Shown here: positions 46,109 through 55,588 of the stretch, one piece after another
How positions within the stretch are numbered: position 1 is the first letter of the stretch
Layout of the letters: every line of letters starts with the position of its first letter
Assembly (NCBI GenBank): GCA_012064385.1
Contig: QRDG01000527.1
Span: 3,065,547 to 3,129,546, forward strand
DNA length: 64,000 nucleotides
Source: Puccinellia tenuiflora
Lineage: Eukaryota; Streptophyta; Magnoliopsida; Poales; Poaceae
Reading direction: 5' to 3'
Made by a program: the position numbers and the translations under genes
Notes under the pieces: generated by a model
Told to the model about the DNA's origin: nothing
Databases searched by the model: none
What the model saw: only the letters and a program-made list of their open reading frames with translations

Positions 46109-47452
46109 TTTAGGTTGCCACGGATTTGACTTGTGTTGCCACCAATTCCCCCAAATTTTTCTTTGATTTTGCCAATTTTGAAAATTTCCACCAAAAATAG
46201 CCCCAATTTGCTTTTGGATCCATCTGATATTTTAGTGCATTTTGGTAGGTTTTGATCCGTGGATCCATTGCTATACTTGTTGATCTACCTCCCTTTGCGT
46301 TCCCATGGCCTAATTCCACCGATTTCCCCTCCGATTTGGTGTTTTTCGGGCCGTTTTTCCGCCCATTTTCGCGTCACGGGAAGGTCGGCGCCCGGCCTCC
46401 GGCCCGTCCTAGTCTGGCTCCCAGGCCGGCCCCCCGGCAGAAGCAGCCGGCCTCCAGCCCGGCTCAGGCCGGCCCCCAGGCCGACCTCCCTGCAGAAATT
46501 TTGTTTTGGCCATAACTTTTCACTCCGGACTCCGTTTTTGGTGATTTTCGTCTCTAATCGAAGCTACGGACAAGCTATACATCACCAACACGGTTGATCC
46601 ATCTTCTATCGCCACCATATTTCGTGATAAAGGAAGAGGCATTCCACTCCAAGGGTGAAGAACATCGACAAAAGGTATAACATCCCCCAATTCTTCTCCC
46701 ACCTTGCATCACTTGTTAGCCAAGCCATTTGTGCCTATCTATCCTATTGAAACTTGCTCATCTATGATTGCTTGGGCTTTGCACACTTTATACCTCGTAG
46801 TGTTCCGAGCAAACTTGTATGCGCTAGTTGAAATAGTTCTTGTTGGTAAGCAAAGTGAGAGGCAAAAAGTGAAAAAAAAAGAGAAGAGTAAGAGGCCAAA
46901 AGAGAATAGAAAAGAATCAAAAAGAGGAAGAAATAAAAAGAAAAGATCCTCATTGCCTAATCTCTTATAGTAGCCGCGCAAGCTCGATGAAAAATTTGTA
47001 GGTGTGGTATCTTTGTGCAAATCTTGTAGCCCACCAATAATTTGCAATCGAGTTTGTTTCTCTTGTACTTTCGCAACTTGAGCTTATAGTCTTCGCTAGG
47101 TTCATCATTGGCTCATCTTTGGTTGCACGAGTCCTACTTTTCAAAGCGCGTGTTTGTATGAGCTCTACTATTATCTTTTGAGATCGACTAGTTTTGCTTT
47201 GTGGTCATTGTGGATCTCTACTTGCCTTTACAATATCTGGGTTTCCGGCTGTTCCATTTGCTTTCCACAATCCATACCTATCCACTCAAAGCCGTGTGTG
47301 TTTTGGAGCTTGCGTTTGCACATTTGAACACAAGCCACTTTACTTTGTGCGTTGTTGCCCTTTGTCGTCCACGACGTCCAATACTATCATCAAGGTGAGA
47401 TTGTGTTCTAGTTCCCTTCCACCTCATATATACACTTGTCTTGTGACTGATC
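46109..47452 (+). other. Element H leader with purine tract
   Basis: This 1.3-kb untranslated leader contains further GGCCGG repeats (46385-46490) and a nearly pure A/G tract at 46850-46945. Element I has a matching tract at 55025-55086 in the same relative position. No ORF is supported. Confidence 0.55.
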
Positions 47453-47737
47453 ATGTCTAGTGAGAGCGGAGCATACTATGGAGGCCATGATGATGAAGAG
47501 ACGATGAGCTACACCGACCACGACGCTACAAGCATAGAAGACATGGGGAACGGCTCCTACACCGACAATGAGCCCCATGACATGATGGAGCACTACACCG
47601 ACCCCGGCTCCCCGAGCTTCCACGACATGATGGAGCACTACACCGACCCCGACTCGAAGAGCATCGACAACATGATGGAGCACTCCTATGACTACAACTC
47701 CGACGACTTGATGGAGCACTACATCGACAACGACACC
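47453..47737 (+). CDS. Element H gag-like ORF, first part
   Basis: ATG 47453 (MSSESGAYYGGHDDEETM). Strongly acidic with repeats of DMMEHYTDP (four variants). It is cut after ..DNDT by element K and resumes in frame at 51425 (SSMQEEMDHAST). It bears no similarity to the gag of I or J. I infer gag only from its position and from the zinc knuckle in its downstream part. Confidence 0.6.
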
Positions 47738-48255
47738 TATCGTGGTATTGTCGAATCTAGCCGCGGCAGGGGTGCCATCGAGCTAGGTAGAGAGAGGGGT
47801 TTAGGAGACATGGGGTGTTCCAGTAACGGGATGACAAAGGGTTTACCCAGCTTCGGATCTCGCAACGGTGGCGAAACCCTACGTGCTGCTATAATTCACT
47901 ATAAGTCAATATGCGCCGATTACAATGAAAGGTGTCTAGGGCTTCTGAAAGTATGCCCTAAGGCGTCCCGTAGGACGGCTTATAAAGGCGTCCGGTCCTA
48001 GGGCTTACAGGAGGAAACCTAACCAACTAAGTCACAGAGTTCTACTCTAATCCGGCTTGGGCTCCGCCTTGTGGGCCAAGTCTTCCTCAATGTGGGCCGG
48101 CTTCTGGAACCTTCCCTTAGCCGGATGGGCCTCCTGCGCTTCATCGCACTGCGCCACCCGGTTAGCCGGAATTCGGCTTACCACCACTATGGGCCACCCT
48201 GGTACGCTAGCTTTAGTCGCCTTCGTGAAGGTACCTGTTCGGCATAACCCCAACA
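47738..48255 (-). repeat. Element K 3' LTR (left copy)
   Basis: Plus-strand ends TATCGTGG..CCCCAACA; in element orientation TGTTGGGG..CCACGATA, so the canonical final CA has become TA in both copies. It is followed by GTAGCCCCCGG (purine tract on the minus strand). Confidence 0.85.
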
Positions 48256-48815
48256 GTAGCCCCCGGAAAGCTTCAAGTACTTCAGCGGTCGGTTTCAATT
48301 TTCCAGCAAAGTGTTGTCCGGGAAATTCTTCATCCGCCGTCAGTCTTGGAGCATTCCCAGAAACCTGGAATCATGCCGAACTTCTTTGTCGTCCTCTTCA
48401 TGCCGGCTTATCATGCCGGAAAGCATTTGGACAAGTAATGACACGCGTTCGCCGATTGGATGGCTCTGTCAGACCCAGCAGTGTGAGTGGAGAAGCATTT
48501 TTGAATGCAGGGGCTAACTCTATTTTTTCCGCGCGAGAATCGAGGAGTCGAAGGAACGAAATCATCTCACAGCGGCTTGATCCGTGACGCGTGGCGAAAA
48601 TCTTGGCTCTTGACCGTTGCGAGGATCTCGGCGCATCCGCTATAAATTCCGGACGCCTCGCCTTCGACGTGGTCACAGGCCATTTGCGAACCCTAGCTCT
48701 TTCTTCTCCCAGATCTCCCGAGCTCCGGTTCTTCAAGTTTATCACCGTGCTCCATGATATCGAGCGTCCCCAGCTCTCCGGTGATCGACGCCGCGCCTCT
48801 GACTCGGCTCCGCCA

Positions 48816-49997
48816 ATGGGAGGCTCCGCATCCACAGCTACCGCCAGCGGAGAGCCAAACACCGCTGCACCTGCATCCTCCCCAACTCCGGCGAGTACCT
48901 CCACCGCTTCGGGCCGCGATGAAGTGGCTTTAGCAAAAGCTGCAGCCGAAGACACCGCTACGGTGGCCGCCGCTTCTGCGACCGCTGATGTTGTAGCCGG
49001 AGGCTTTAGTGCCGGCGAAGAAGAGGAGGAAGAGGAAGCCGGCAATAATAGAGGAGCTGCCAACAACCCGACCCACAACTGGGTCACCTCTGCTATGGAA
49101 GAAGGCGAGCTCCAAGGCATGGCCTCTGACGGCGTCCTTCCTCCATCTTCCGCTTCTGCGCCGGCTTGGTGCTCCGCCTTAGGCGACCCGTACCCGACAC
49201 CGATCAGTGATGAGCGGGTACTCCTCTCTTCCCATATCTCTAGGGGTTTTTCTTTGCCGCCGTTGGCTTTTTTGATAGAGATCTTAGATCACCATGGCCT
49301 TCAGCTCCACAACATCACTCCCAACAGCTTGCTATACATCTCCGGCTTTGTAGCACTCTTTGAAGGCTATTTAGGCATAAAACCTAGGTTAGACTTTTTC
49401 GAAAGATGCTTCTTAGTCAAGAGGCAAACTGTGAACAAGGAGGTGTTGGTGGTCGGCTCTATCAGCTTCAACTGCCGCCGAGATATGAGTTGGTACCCTC
49501 AAGTGCCAATCGTCGATTCGGTAAAGGGGTGGGCATCCACCTTTTTCTACTTCAAGGACGTGGCGCCGCCAAATCGGCTACAGGGGCCTGCCCCTTTCAC
49601 AGACGAGGCCGGCACGCCCCTGCCCTTGTGGAAGAAGAAGTTGTCAGCTAGAATGCCGGCAGACCATGCCGCCATTCAAGCAAGGATTTCAGAGTTGACC
49701 TCCGGCTCTCCTCCCCTAACTGGGGAGGACACCATTATATGCTGGGTCAAGAGGTGGATCCAGCCCCTCCAGCACCGTACTCGCCTCTTGTGCGAGTACA
49801 CCAATAATGCTGATCCCATGACGACCAGCAAAGAAGACCTGGAAGAGGAGCTCTACCATGCGCGTCTCAACCAGCTTATCAAAGCCTGGCCTAACGAAGG
49901 CTGGCAATATGAAGAGTTGCTGCCGATGTATACGGCAGCCAACCCTCCCCCAAAGGTTCTTTGCCGAATCCAAAGTTCAATTATTCAAGGTATTTAG
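48816..49997 (+). CDS. Element K antisense ORF (putative gypsy-type transposon protein)
   Basis: The start is ATG 48816 (MGGSASTATASGEP), chosen over earlier Mets because a TATA box TATAAATT lies upstream at 48641. It has an Ala/Ser/Glu-rich N-terminus, then the same domain as in element B (GFSLPPLAFLIEILDHHGLQ, NSLLYISGFVALFEGYLGIK, WASTFFYFKDV), then VKRWIQPLQHRTRLLCEYT. The frame is intact where the B copy is broken. The last codons before the stop at 49997 are probably intron: a splice to the acceptor TTCTTCAG at 50036 would add a Ser/Lys-rich exon (50037 to about 50222). Function unknown. Confidence 0.7.
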   Translation: MGGSASTATASGEPNTAAPASSPTPASTSTASGRDEVALAKAAAEDTATVAAASATADVVAGGFSAGEEEEEEEAGNNRGAANNPTHNWVTSAMEEGELQGMASDGVLPPSSASAPAWCSALGDPYPTPISDERVLLSSHISRGFSLPPLAFLIEILDHHGLQLHNITPNSLLYISGFVALFEGYLGIKPRLDFFERCFLVKRQTVNKEVLVVGSISFNCRRDMSWYPQVPIVDSVKGWASTFFYFKDVAPPNRLQGPAPFTDEAGTPLPLWKKKLSARMPADHAAIQARISELTSGSPPLTGEDTIICWVKRWIQPLQHRTRLLCEYTNNADPMTTSKEDLEEELYHARLNQLIKAWPNEGWQYEELLPMYTAANPPPKVLCRIQSSIIQGI

Positions 49998-50282
49998 ATT
50001 CTATGCTTAACAATCTGACTTGTGTTTATTCTTCAGATTCCCGGTGTTGCCGCCTCCGGGTCAGCTGGCACGTCGACCAGCAAAGCGACCAAGCGGCCAG
50101 TCACCTTTTCTTCGGCTCCTGCAGAGAGCCAGAAGAGGAGAAGCCAATCTGAAACGATTGGCGCCAAGTCATCGGAGGATGACGATGCTCTCACTGGGCT
50201 CAATATACCCAGCAAGAATTAAGTCGGCTGACACATCTCCTCCTTACTCTGCAACAATGCCGGATATGCTAAGCTTAGCCCT

Positions 50283-50876
50283 TTACCTTTGCAGGATAAA
50301 GAGAGGCGCCACCTTAATGCAAAAGGTATGCGCCACACGCAAGAAAGCCTCTCCAGCCGTTCCTCCCCCAACTCCTTCGGCTTCAAAGCCAACTCCAGCG
50401 GAGGAGAGCTCCCCCCGAACCATGACAGCAAGTCCAATTCTCGGAAGAGCCGGGATTATTCCTCCGACCCAATGGACAGAGATGATGGGGAAAGCGACTG
50501 AACCTTCCTCTCCACCAAGGGCTGAAGCTCCGGCTAATGATGCCCCAACCTTTCCTCTGATTAAGGCGGAAGCCTTCAACGACGAGGGACACAACAAGCC
50601 GGAGTTCATGAGCCGGTTCATGAAAGTACCACGGCTTCCCCGGAAGAAAGGAACAAAGCCGAGATCGTCCAAAGCCTGGGCGGTGAAGCCGACGAAGATG
50701 TCGAAGCCACCGAAAGAGATCGTAGACCAGCCAGCGGGATCCTCCTTTGCCGGTGTCCAAAAGCCGTCGTTGAAGACGTGGCCAGCTCCTGTCTCGTCGA
50801 AGTAGCTCACCAAGCCGACCGCGATGGTGTCGCCGACTCCGCCCGTAGATCCCGGACGGAACGAAACTCCGGACAT
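50283..50876 (-). CDS. Element K short ORF resembling the gag N-terminus
   Basis: A minus-strand frame starting at ATG 50876 just inside the primer site. It contains FGGFDIFVGFTAQALDDL, which parallels FGGINVFVG in the N-terminal gag segment of B. It stops at 50283 with no gag core after it. A plus-strand frame overlaps it (to 50805) and could instead be the last exon of the antisense gene; I cannot decide which is translated. Confidence 0.4.
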   Translation of the reverse strand: MSGVSFRPGSTGGVGDTIAVGLVSYFDETGAGHVFNDGFWTPAKEDPAGWSTISFGGFDIFVGFTAQALDDLGFVPFFRGSRGTFMNRLMNSGLLCPSSLKASALIRGKVGASLAGASALGGEEGSVAFPIISVHWVGGIIPALPRIGLAVMVRGELSSAGVGFEAEGVGGGTAGEAFLRVAHTFCIKVAPLFILQR

Positions 50877-50901
50877 CTCTTGCCCCACGGTGGGCGCCAA
50901 C

Positions 50902-51419
50902 TATCGTGGTATTGTTGAATCTAGCCGCGGTAGGGGTGCCATCGAGCTAGGTTGAGAGAGGGGTTTAGGAGACGTGGGGTGTTTCGGTGACGGGATGACA
51001 AAGGGTTTACCCAGCTTCGGATCTCGCAACGGTGGCGAAACCCTACGTGCTGCTATAATTCACTATAATGCAATATGCGCCGATTACAATGAAAGGTGTC
51101 TAGGGCCTCTGAAAGTATGCCCTAAGGCGTCCCGTAGGCCGGCTTATAAAGGCGTCCGGTCCTAGGGCTTACAGGAGGAATCCTAACTGACTAAGTCACA
51201 GAGTTCTACTCTAATCCGGCTTGGGCTCCACCTTGTGGGCCAAGTCTTCCTTAATGCGGGCCGGCTTCTGGAACCTTCCCTTAGCCGGATGGGCCTCCTG
51301 CGCTTCATCGCGCTGGGCCGCCCGGTTAGCCGGAATTCGGCTTACCACCACTATGGGCCACCCTGGTACGTTGGCTTTAGTCTCCTTCATGAAGGTACCT
51401 GTTCGGCATAACCCCAACA
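50902..51419 (-). repeat. Element K 5' LTR (right copy)
   Basis: 518 bp, gap-free alignment with the left copy. The differences are mostly transitions. The target copy ACACC follows at 51420. Confidence 0.85.
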
Positions 51420-52425
51420 ACACCTCAAGCATGCAAGAGGAGATGGACCATGCTTCCACCATCCACCAGGTCAACTACCCCAAGCTTGCAAGAGGTGCCA
51501 CTTACGACCCATCAAGCCCAAGACGGAGCAACATGAGGACCACCATGAGGTCATGCTACCAAGCTCCATCAACATCAAGACGGCGCCCCAAGGAGGACAT
51601 CACCAACATCACCAAGGTCGTCAAGCATGGACAATCTTCATCAAGACGGCGACCCAAGAAGGATACCAAGATGGCTCCCAACTATGCCAAGCTTGAAGCC
51701 GAGAACTACACACTCGCCAAGCTTCGCCATACTTCTCCAAGCCCAAGACGGAGCCACAAGTCAAGGTCGCCAAGGCACCCAAAGGACTTTCGATGACACC
51801 CCTCCCCACAAGAACATCATCAACGACACATGGAGGAATCAAGAACGTCGCATCATATGGTGTCTCCTCCTCGTGCCAACTCCAACATGGCGCCCATGAG
51901 AAGCTCAAGCTCCAAGAAGGACAAGCAAGCCCCCATTCACATGGCACCCAAGCTCAAGTCAAGGTCGACGAAGGATGACCCTCATCAACGGAGTCTCCTC
52001 CTCGTGCCACCACGAAAAGGGCGTCCAAGAGAAGTTCACGCCACGAGAAGGACAAGGACATCCTCACCAAGCTCTTGACAAAAATCGACACCTTCCGCAA
52101 GGAGCTCCATGAAGACATCAACAATGGCAACACCTTCGGCGACACTTCTACGAGCATATGGTCCACTACACTTGAAGATGGAGGAAGACAAGGCCCCATA
52201 TATGATGATGATGCCGGATTAAGCCTACTTCCACCTCTACACCAAGATGAAGACCTCCTATGTCCTATGTGCAATGGCCATGATCACATCATGTGGGATT
52301 GCCCCAAGAGCCAAGACATGATGGATCAAGATGGCGACAAGGTTGAGGAGGTTGAGCATGGGAGTTTCCCTTCACCAAGGAGGCGAATGGAGTTGATAAT
52401 ATTGAGCCTATCCCTACGTGCTTGA
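51420..52425 (+). pseudogene. Element H gag-like ORF, downstream part with zinc knuckle
   Basis: It resumes after K: SSMQEEMDHAST, then several basic SPRR / SRRRPK repeats to 51796. The reading phase then changes at least twice (51830-52078 and 52075-52425). The last piece has CPMCNGHDHIMWDC, a perfect CX2CX4HX4C zinc knuckle, which supports a gag-like RNA-binding role. Confidence 0.6.
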
Positions 52426-52428
52426 CTG

Positions 52429-53652
52429 ATGAGATGGTACCAATCCCACGTGAGCATGAGAGCCACCTAGCCCACTTGAGTGAGAGTGCAAGTGAGTTGA
52501 GTGCCTCCACCATATGTGAGATTGAGTGCTTGCACTTTGAGGGAATGAGTGATACACCACTTGAGTTGTGAGAGGTAGTTGATAGGTCAAGTGAGGCCAT
52601 TTCAATTTCTAACAACTTACCCTCTACCTCTAGTGTGTTATCTCATGTTTTGCTAGGTTCCATGGATGAAGATACGCCAAGCCTCGACATGACGGAGCCT
52701 CAAATGGAGAAGATGTACATGGAAGATGAAGGCGATGCCACCCAATGTCTACATGACGAACAAGTCGGACGCATGGATGCCGCTACCTCTACAACAACAC
52801 CTACATCTCATGAGCGGGACTATAACGGTATGTATATGGGTGTTGATGATGCCATGATCCCACTAGTGGACATGATGACTTGTGATTTCTTGCATGATGT
52901 GGATGTTTCCTTCGATGTCACCTATGATTCTTTCATATTCCCATGTGATACCTTGTTCCAAACCAATGCTGATCATGTAGAATTTCCTATATGTGATGAT
53001 CTTGCCACATGCATGCCTTGCTATGAATCTTTCCAATTTTCTCCCATTGTTGCATGTAATATGTCGAACAATTTCTCTTTCATATGTGTTGCTTGCAATG
53101 ATGATGAAAGTCTTGATAATGAGTTTGCCCCCATAGCATTCTCAATTTTTGGAGATGGTTCCTTTTGCTATGTTGCGAATTTTCCTTCCTTCATTTTGCA
53201 TGTTGACCATCCGCATATTTCAAACTTTCATATTGAATTTAGTGCGTTTGGTGATGTGCAAATGAAAAGACGCATCATGATGGATTATATGTTCATGTAC
53301 CATGCATATAATTTCTTCATGTGGAATTTCGTGTGTCATGGTCACCGCATGATAATGTCAACCTCAATTGAACATGAGTTGACAAAACAAGCTTTTGCGA
53401 GCATCATACTTGTGAGTTTCGGTTTGAACCCGGCTCTCATACCTTCCGCATGTTGTGCATCCAACAAATTAAACAATTGCTCTTTCCTTTGGTTAGTTTG
53501 CAAGCATGTGAGTGATTTTGGGTCCCCTTGTGACATACATGTTTCCATGAGCTTTCATCTAGATGATTTATGTGTTTCCACAAACTTGATGAGCAATTTC
53601 TCTTTCCTTATGTTTGTTGGCCACCATAATGATATTTCGATAATTTCTTGTC
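52429..53652 (+). pseudogene. Element H ORF2, first part (unknown family)
   Basis: The frame carries one TGA at 52569-52571 and is then open to the insertion site of I. The N-terminal part (SHERDYNGMYMGVDDAMIPL) is closely similar to element I. Then comes a Cys/His/Phe/Met-rich region: CNMSNNFSFICVACNDD, NEFAPIAFSIFGDGSF, HVDHPHISNFHIEF, MMDYMFMYHAYNFFMWNF. It continues in frame at 60212 after I is removed. I recognise no enzyme or domain. Confidence 0.65.
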
Positions 53653-54467
53653 TGATGTAGCCCCACATGTGAAGATGAGCAAGAGGAGGTCCAAGATGAT
53701 GGAGAAGATGACGAAGAGAAAGATCCAAGAAGATGGTCAAGGAGAAGAGGAAGAAGGAGGCGGAAACAGGCTGGCCGGCCTCCAGCCCGGCCTAGGCTGG
53801 CCCCCAGGCCGGCCACCCACCAGAGCCAGCTGGCCTCCCATCCGGCCCAGGCCGGCCCCCAGGCCGGCACCCAGGCCGGCCACCCACCAGTTCCCGCCGG
53901 TCTCCCGGCCGGCCTAGGCCAGCCCCCAGGACGGTTCCCCACCTGCGCCCGCCAGCCTCCCAGCTGGCCTAGGCCGGCGCCCAGGCCGGTCCCCCACCTG
54001 CGCCCGCCGGCCTCCCAGCCGGTCTCCCGCGTTTTGTACTATGCCTATAAATACCCCCATGCCTCCGTCAGATCTAGGGTTAGACTAAGATTGAGACTTG
54101 AGAGCCATGCTCCCCATCCCTCTTTGCTAGGGTTCCTCTTTGAGGATGGATCTTGTTGTTGCTACTCTTTAACTGCGGTGTCTCTAGTAGTGTAAATCAA
54201 TCTCTCACTGCGGTGATTCCATTGGATCGGCGAACCGGCCAGTAAGAGCAATCGGTTTCATTAAGAGTAAGATTGGCTTTGATTCTTCGATCCAAAGGCT
54301 TCTCTTGTGAGGGTTGTTGTTGGGTGGAGATCTCTGCAGGTTTTGCTTGTTATCCTCTTTGTTTGCCCACGTTCCCCCCCCCCCCCCCCGATTTCCACCT
54401 CGTGTTCATCGTGTTCATCCCCTTTTCCCCCTCAAATCCGTGAAGATCGGGCCAACCCCCTACATCA
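53653..54467 (+). repeat. Element I 5' LTR, 815 bp
   Basis: TGATGTAGCCCCACATG..CCCCCTACATCA, with TGATGTAG/CTACATCA terminal symmetry. It has GGCCGG repeats 53770-54030, TATA TATAAATACC at 54046 and a run of about 17 C at 54374. Confidence 0.88.
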
Positions 54468-54469
54468 TA

Positions 54470-54482
54470 TGGTATCAAGAGC
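54470..54482 (+). other. Element I primer-binding site
   Basis: TGGTATCAAGAGC starts two bases after the LTR. It is the initiator tRNA-Met complement with one extra A compared with TGGTATCAGAGC in element H. Confidence 0.85.
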
Positions 54483-55588
54483 AAGGGTTTCCACGGATTT
54501 GGATCGTGTTTCCACCTTTTATTAGCCATTTTTCCACCAAAATTTTTCTTTTCCATACCAATTTCGAAAATTCACAAAAAAAATAGCCCATATGGATTTC
54601 ATTCGATCTCTTGATTTGGTGAGAGATTTGTGGTTTTGATCCACGGATCTATTGCTTAAGACCTTTCCCCACCTTCATTTGGTGTTTCCTTGTGCCAATT
54701 TTGCCCAAAATTTGTCAGATTGAAGGTTTCCCGGAGCCAATTTCCGCTCCCAGCTCGAGCAAGTTCGTGCAGAATTGGGGCGATCGGTAGTACCGCTGGC
54801 CCAGCCGGTACTACCGCCAGCACGCGTCTTCACCAACGTGCATTTCGTGTCGCTTCCTCGCTTCCTTGACACAACCAAAGGTATAACTTGCGACACATCC
54901 CTTTCCTTTTCGCGAAACTTTTTCCTAGGAGCTAGTTCTTCAAAGTGTGAGCATTACACTAGTGTGACACCAAGTGAGCATATCATAATCTTGCGAGAAT
55001 CAACATGTAGTGGACTCGGCTCGGGCAAAAGCATAAAGCAAAAAGAGAAATAGAAAAGATTCAAAAAAAAGAGAAAAAGAGAAAAGCCGAGCCGTGATCC
55101 TAGTCATCCTTACCACATCAAAGCTCCAATACCCAATAGAGAAACGTATCCACTTGTGCAAATCGGGTGCTCCCTCCTATACGCTTGAGCTAGTTGTCCT
55201 TCGAGCGGTGGTGCAGCACGAGCATAGTCTTCATTAGGTCCAAGTTGCTCATCCCCATAGTCGCACCATCCACGTTTGTCTCCACGTGTGAGTTTCCTTT
55301 GTTCTACGATTGTGTGGTTAGTCTCTTTTGCCTCTTGATCTTTGTGGTTATCCTCCACTTATTGCAATAGCCTTATCATTTGATTCGTTTCGATTTCTAG
55401 CCACTTTGCCATACCTAAGCTCCTCATAAGTGTGTGTGTGAGTCGCTTTTGGATTGCTAATCAACCAACTCTTACTCTTGTGATACCTTTGTCTCAGAAG
55501 GCGAGTCCACTTGTCCAATATTATCAACCAAAGGTAAGAGCGGTTATTAGCCACCCCATATTCCACATATCACTTGTGTTATCTTATA
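54483..55588 (+). other. Element I leader
   Basis: About 1.1 kb of untranslated leader. It includes a stem-loop at 54786-54815 (GGTAGTACCGCTGG pairing with CCAGCCGGTACTACC, one bulge) and a purine tract at 55025-55086. No ORF is supported. Confidence 0.55.

Larger units (their letters stand above)
47738..51419 (-). mobile_element. Element K: non-autonomous Tat-type LTR element
   Basis: LTRs of 518 bp (47738-48255 and 50902-51419) and a perfect 5-bp target duplication ACACC (47733-47737 and 51420-51424). Minus-strand order: LTR, primer site TGGCGCCCACCGTGGGG (the same word as in B), a short gag-N-terminus-like ORF, the opposite-strand gene, purine tract (CCGGGGGCTAC), LTR. Protease, RT, RNase H and integrase are absent. 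I count about 24 differences between the LTRs (about 4.6%). Confidence 0.88.
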
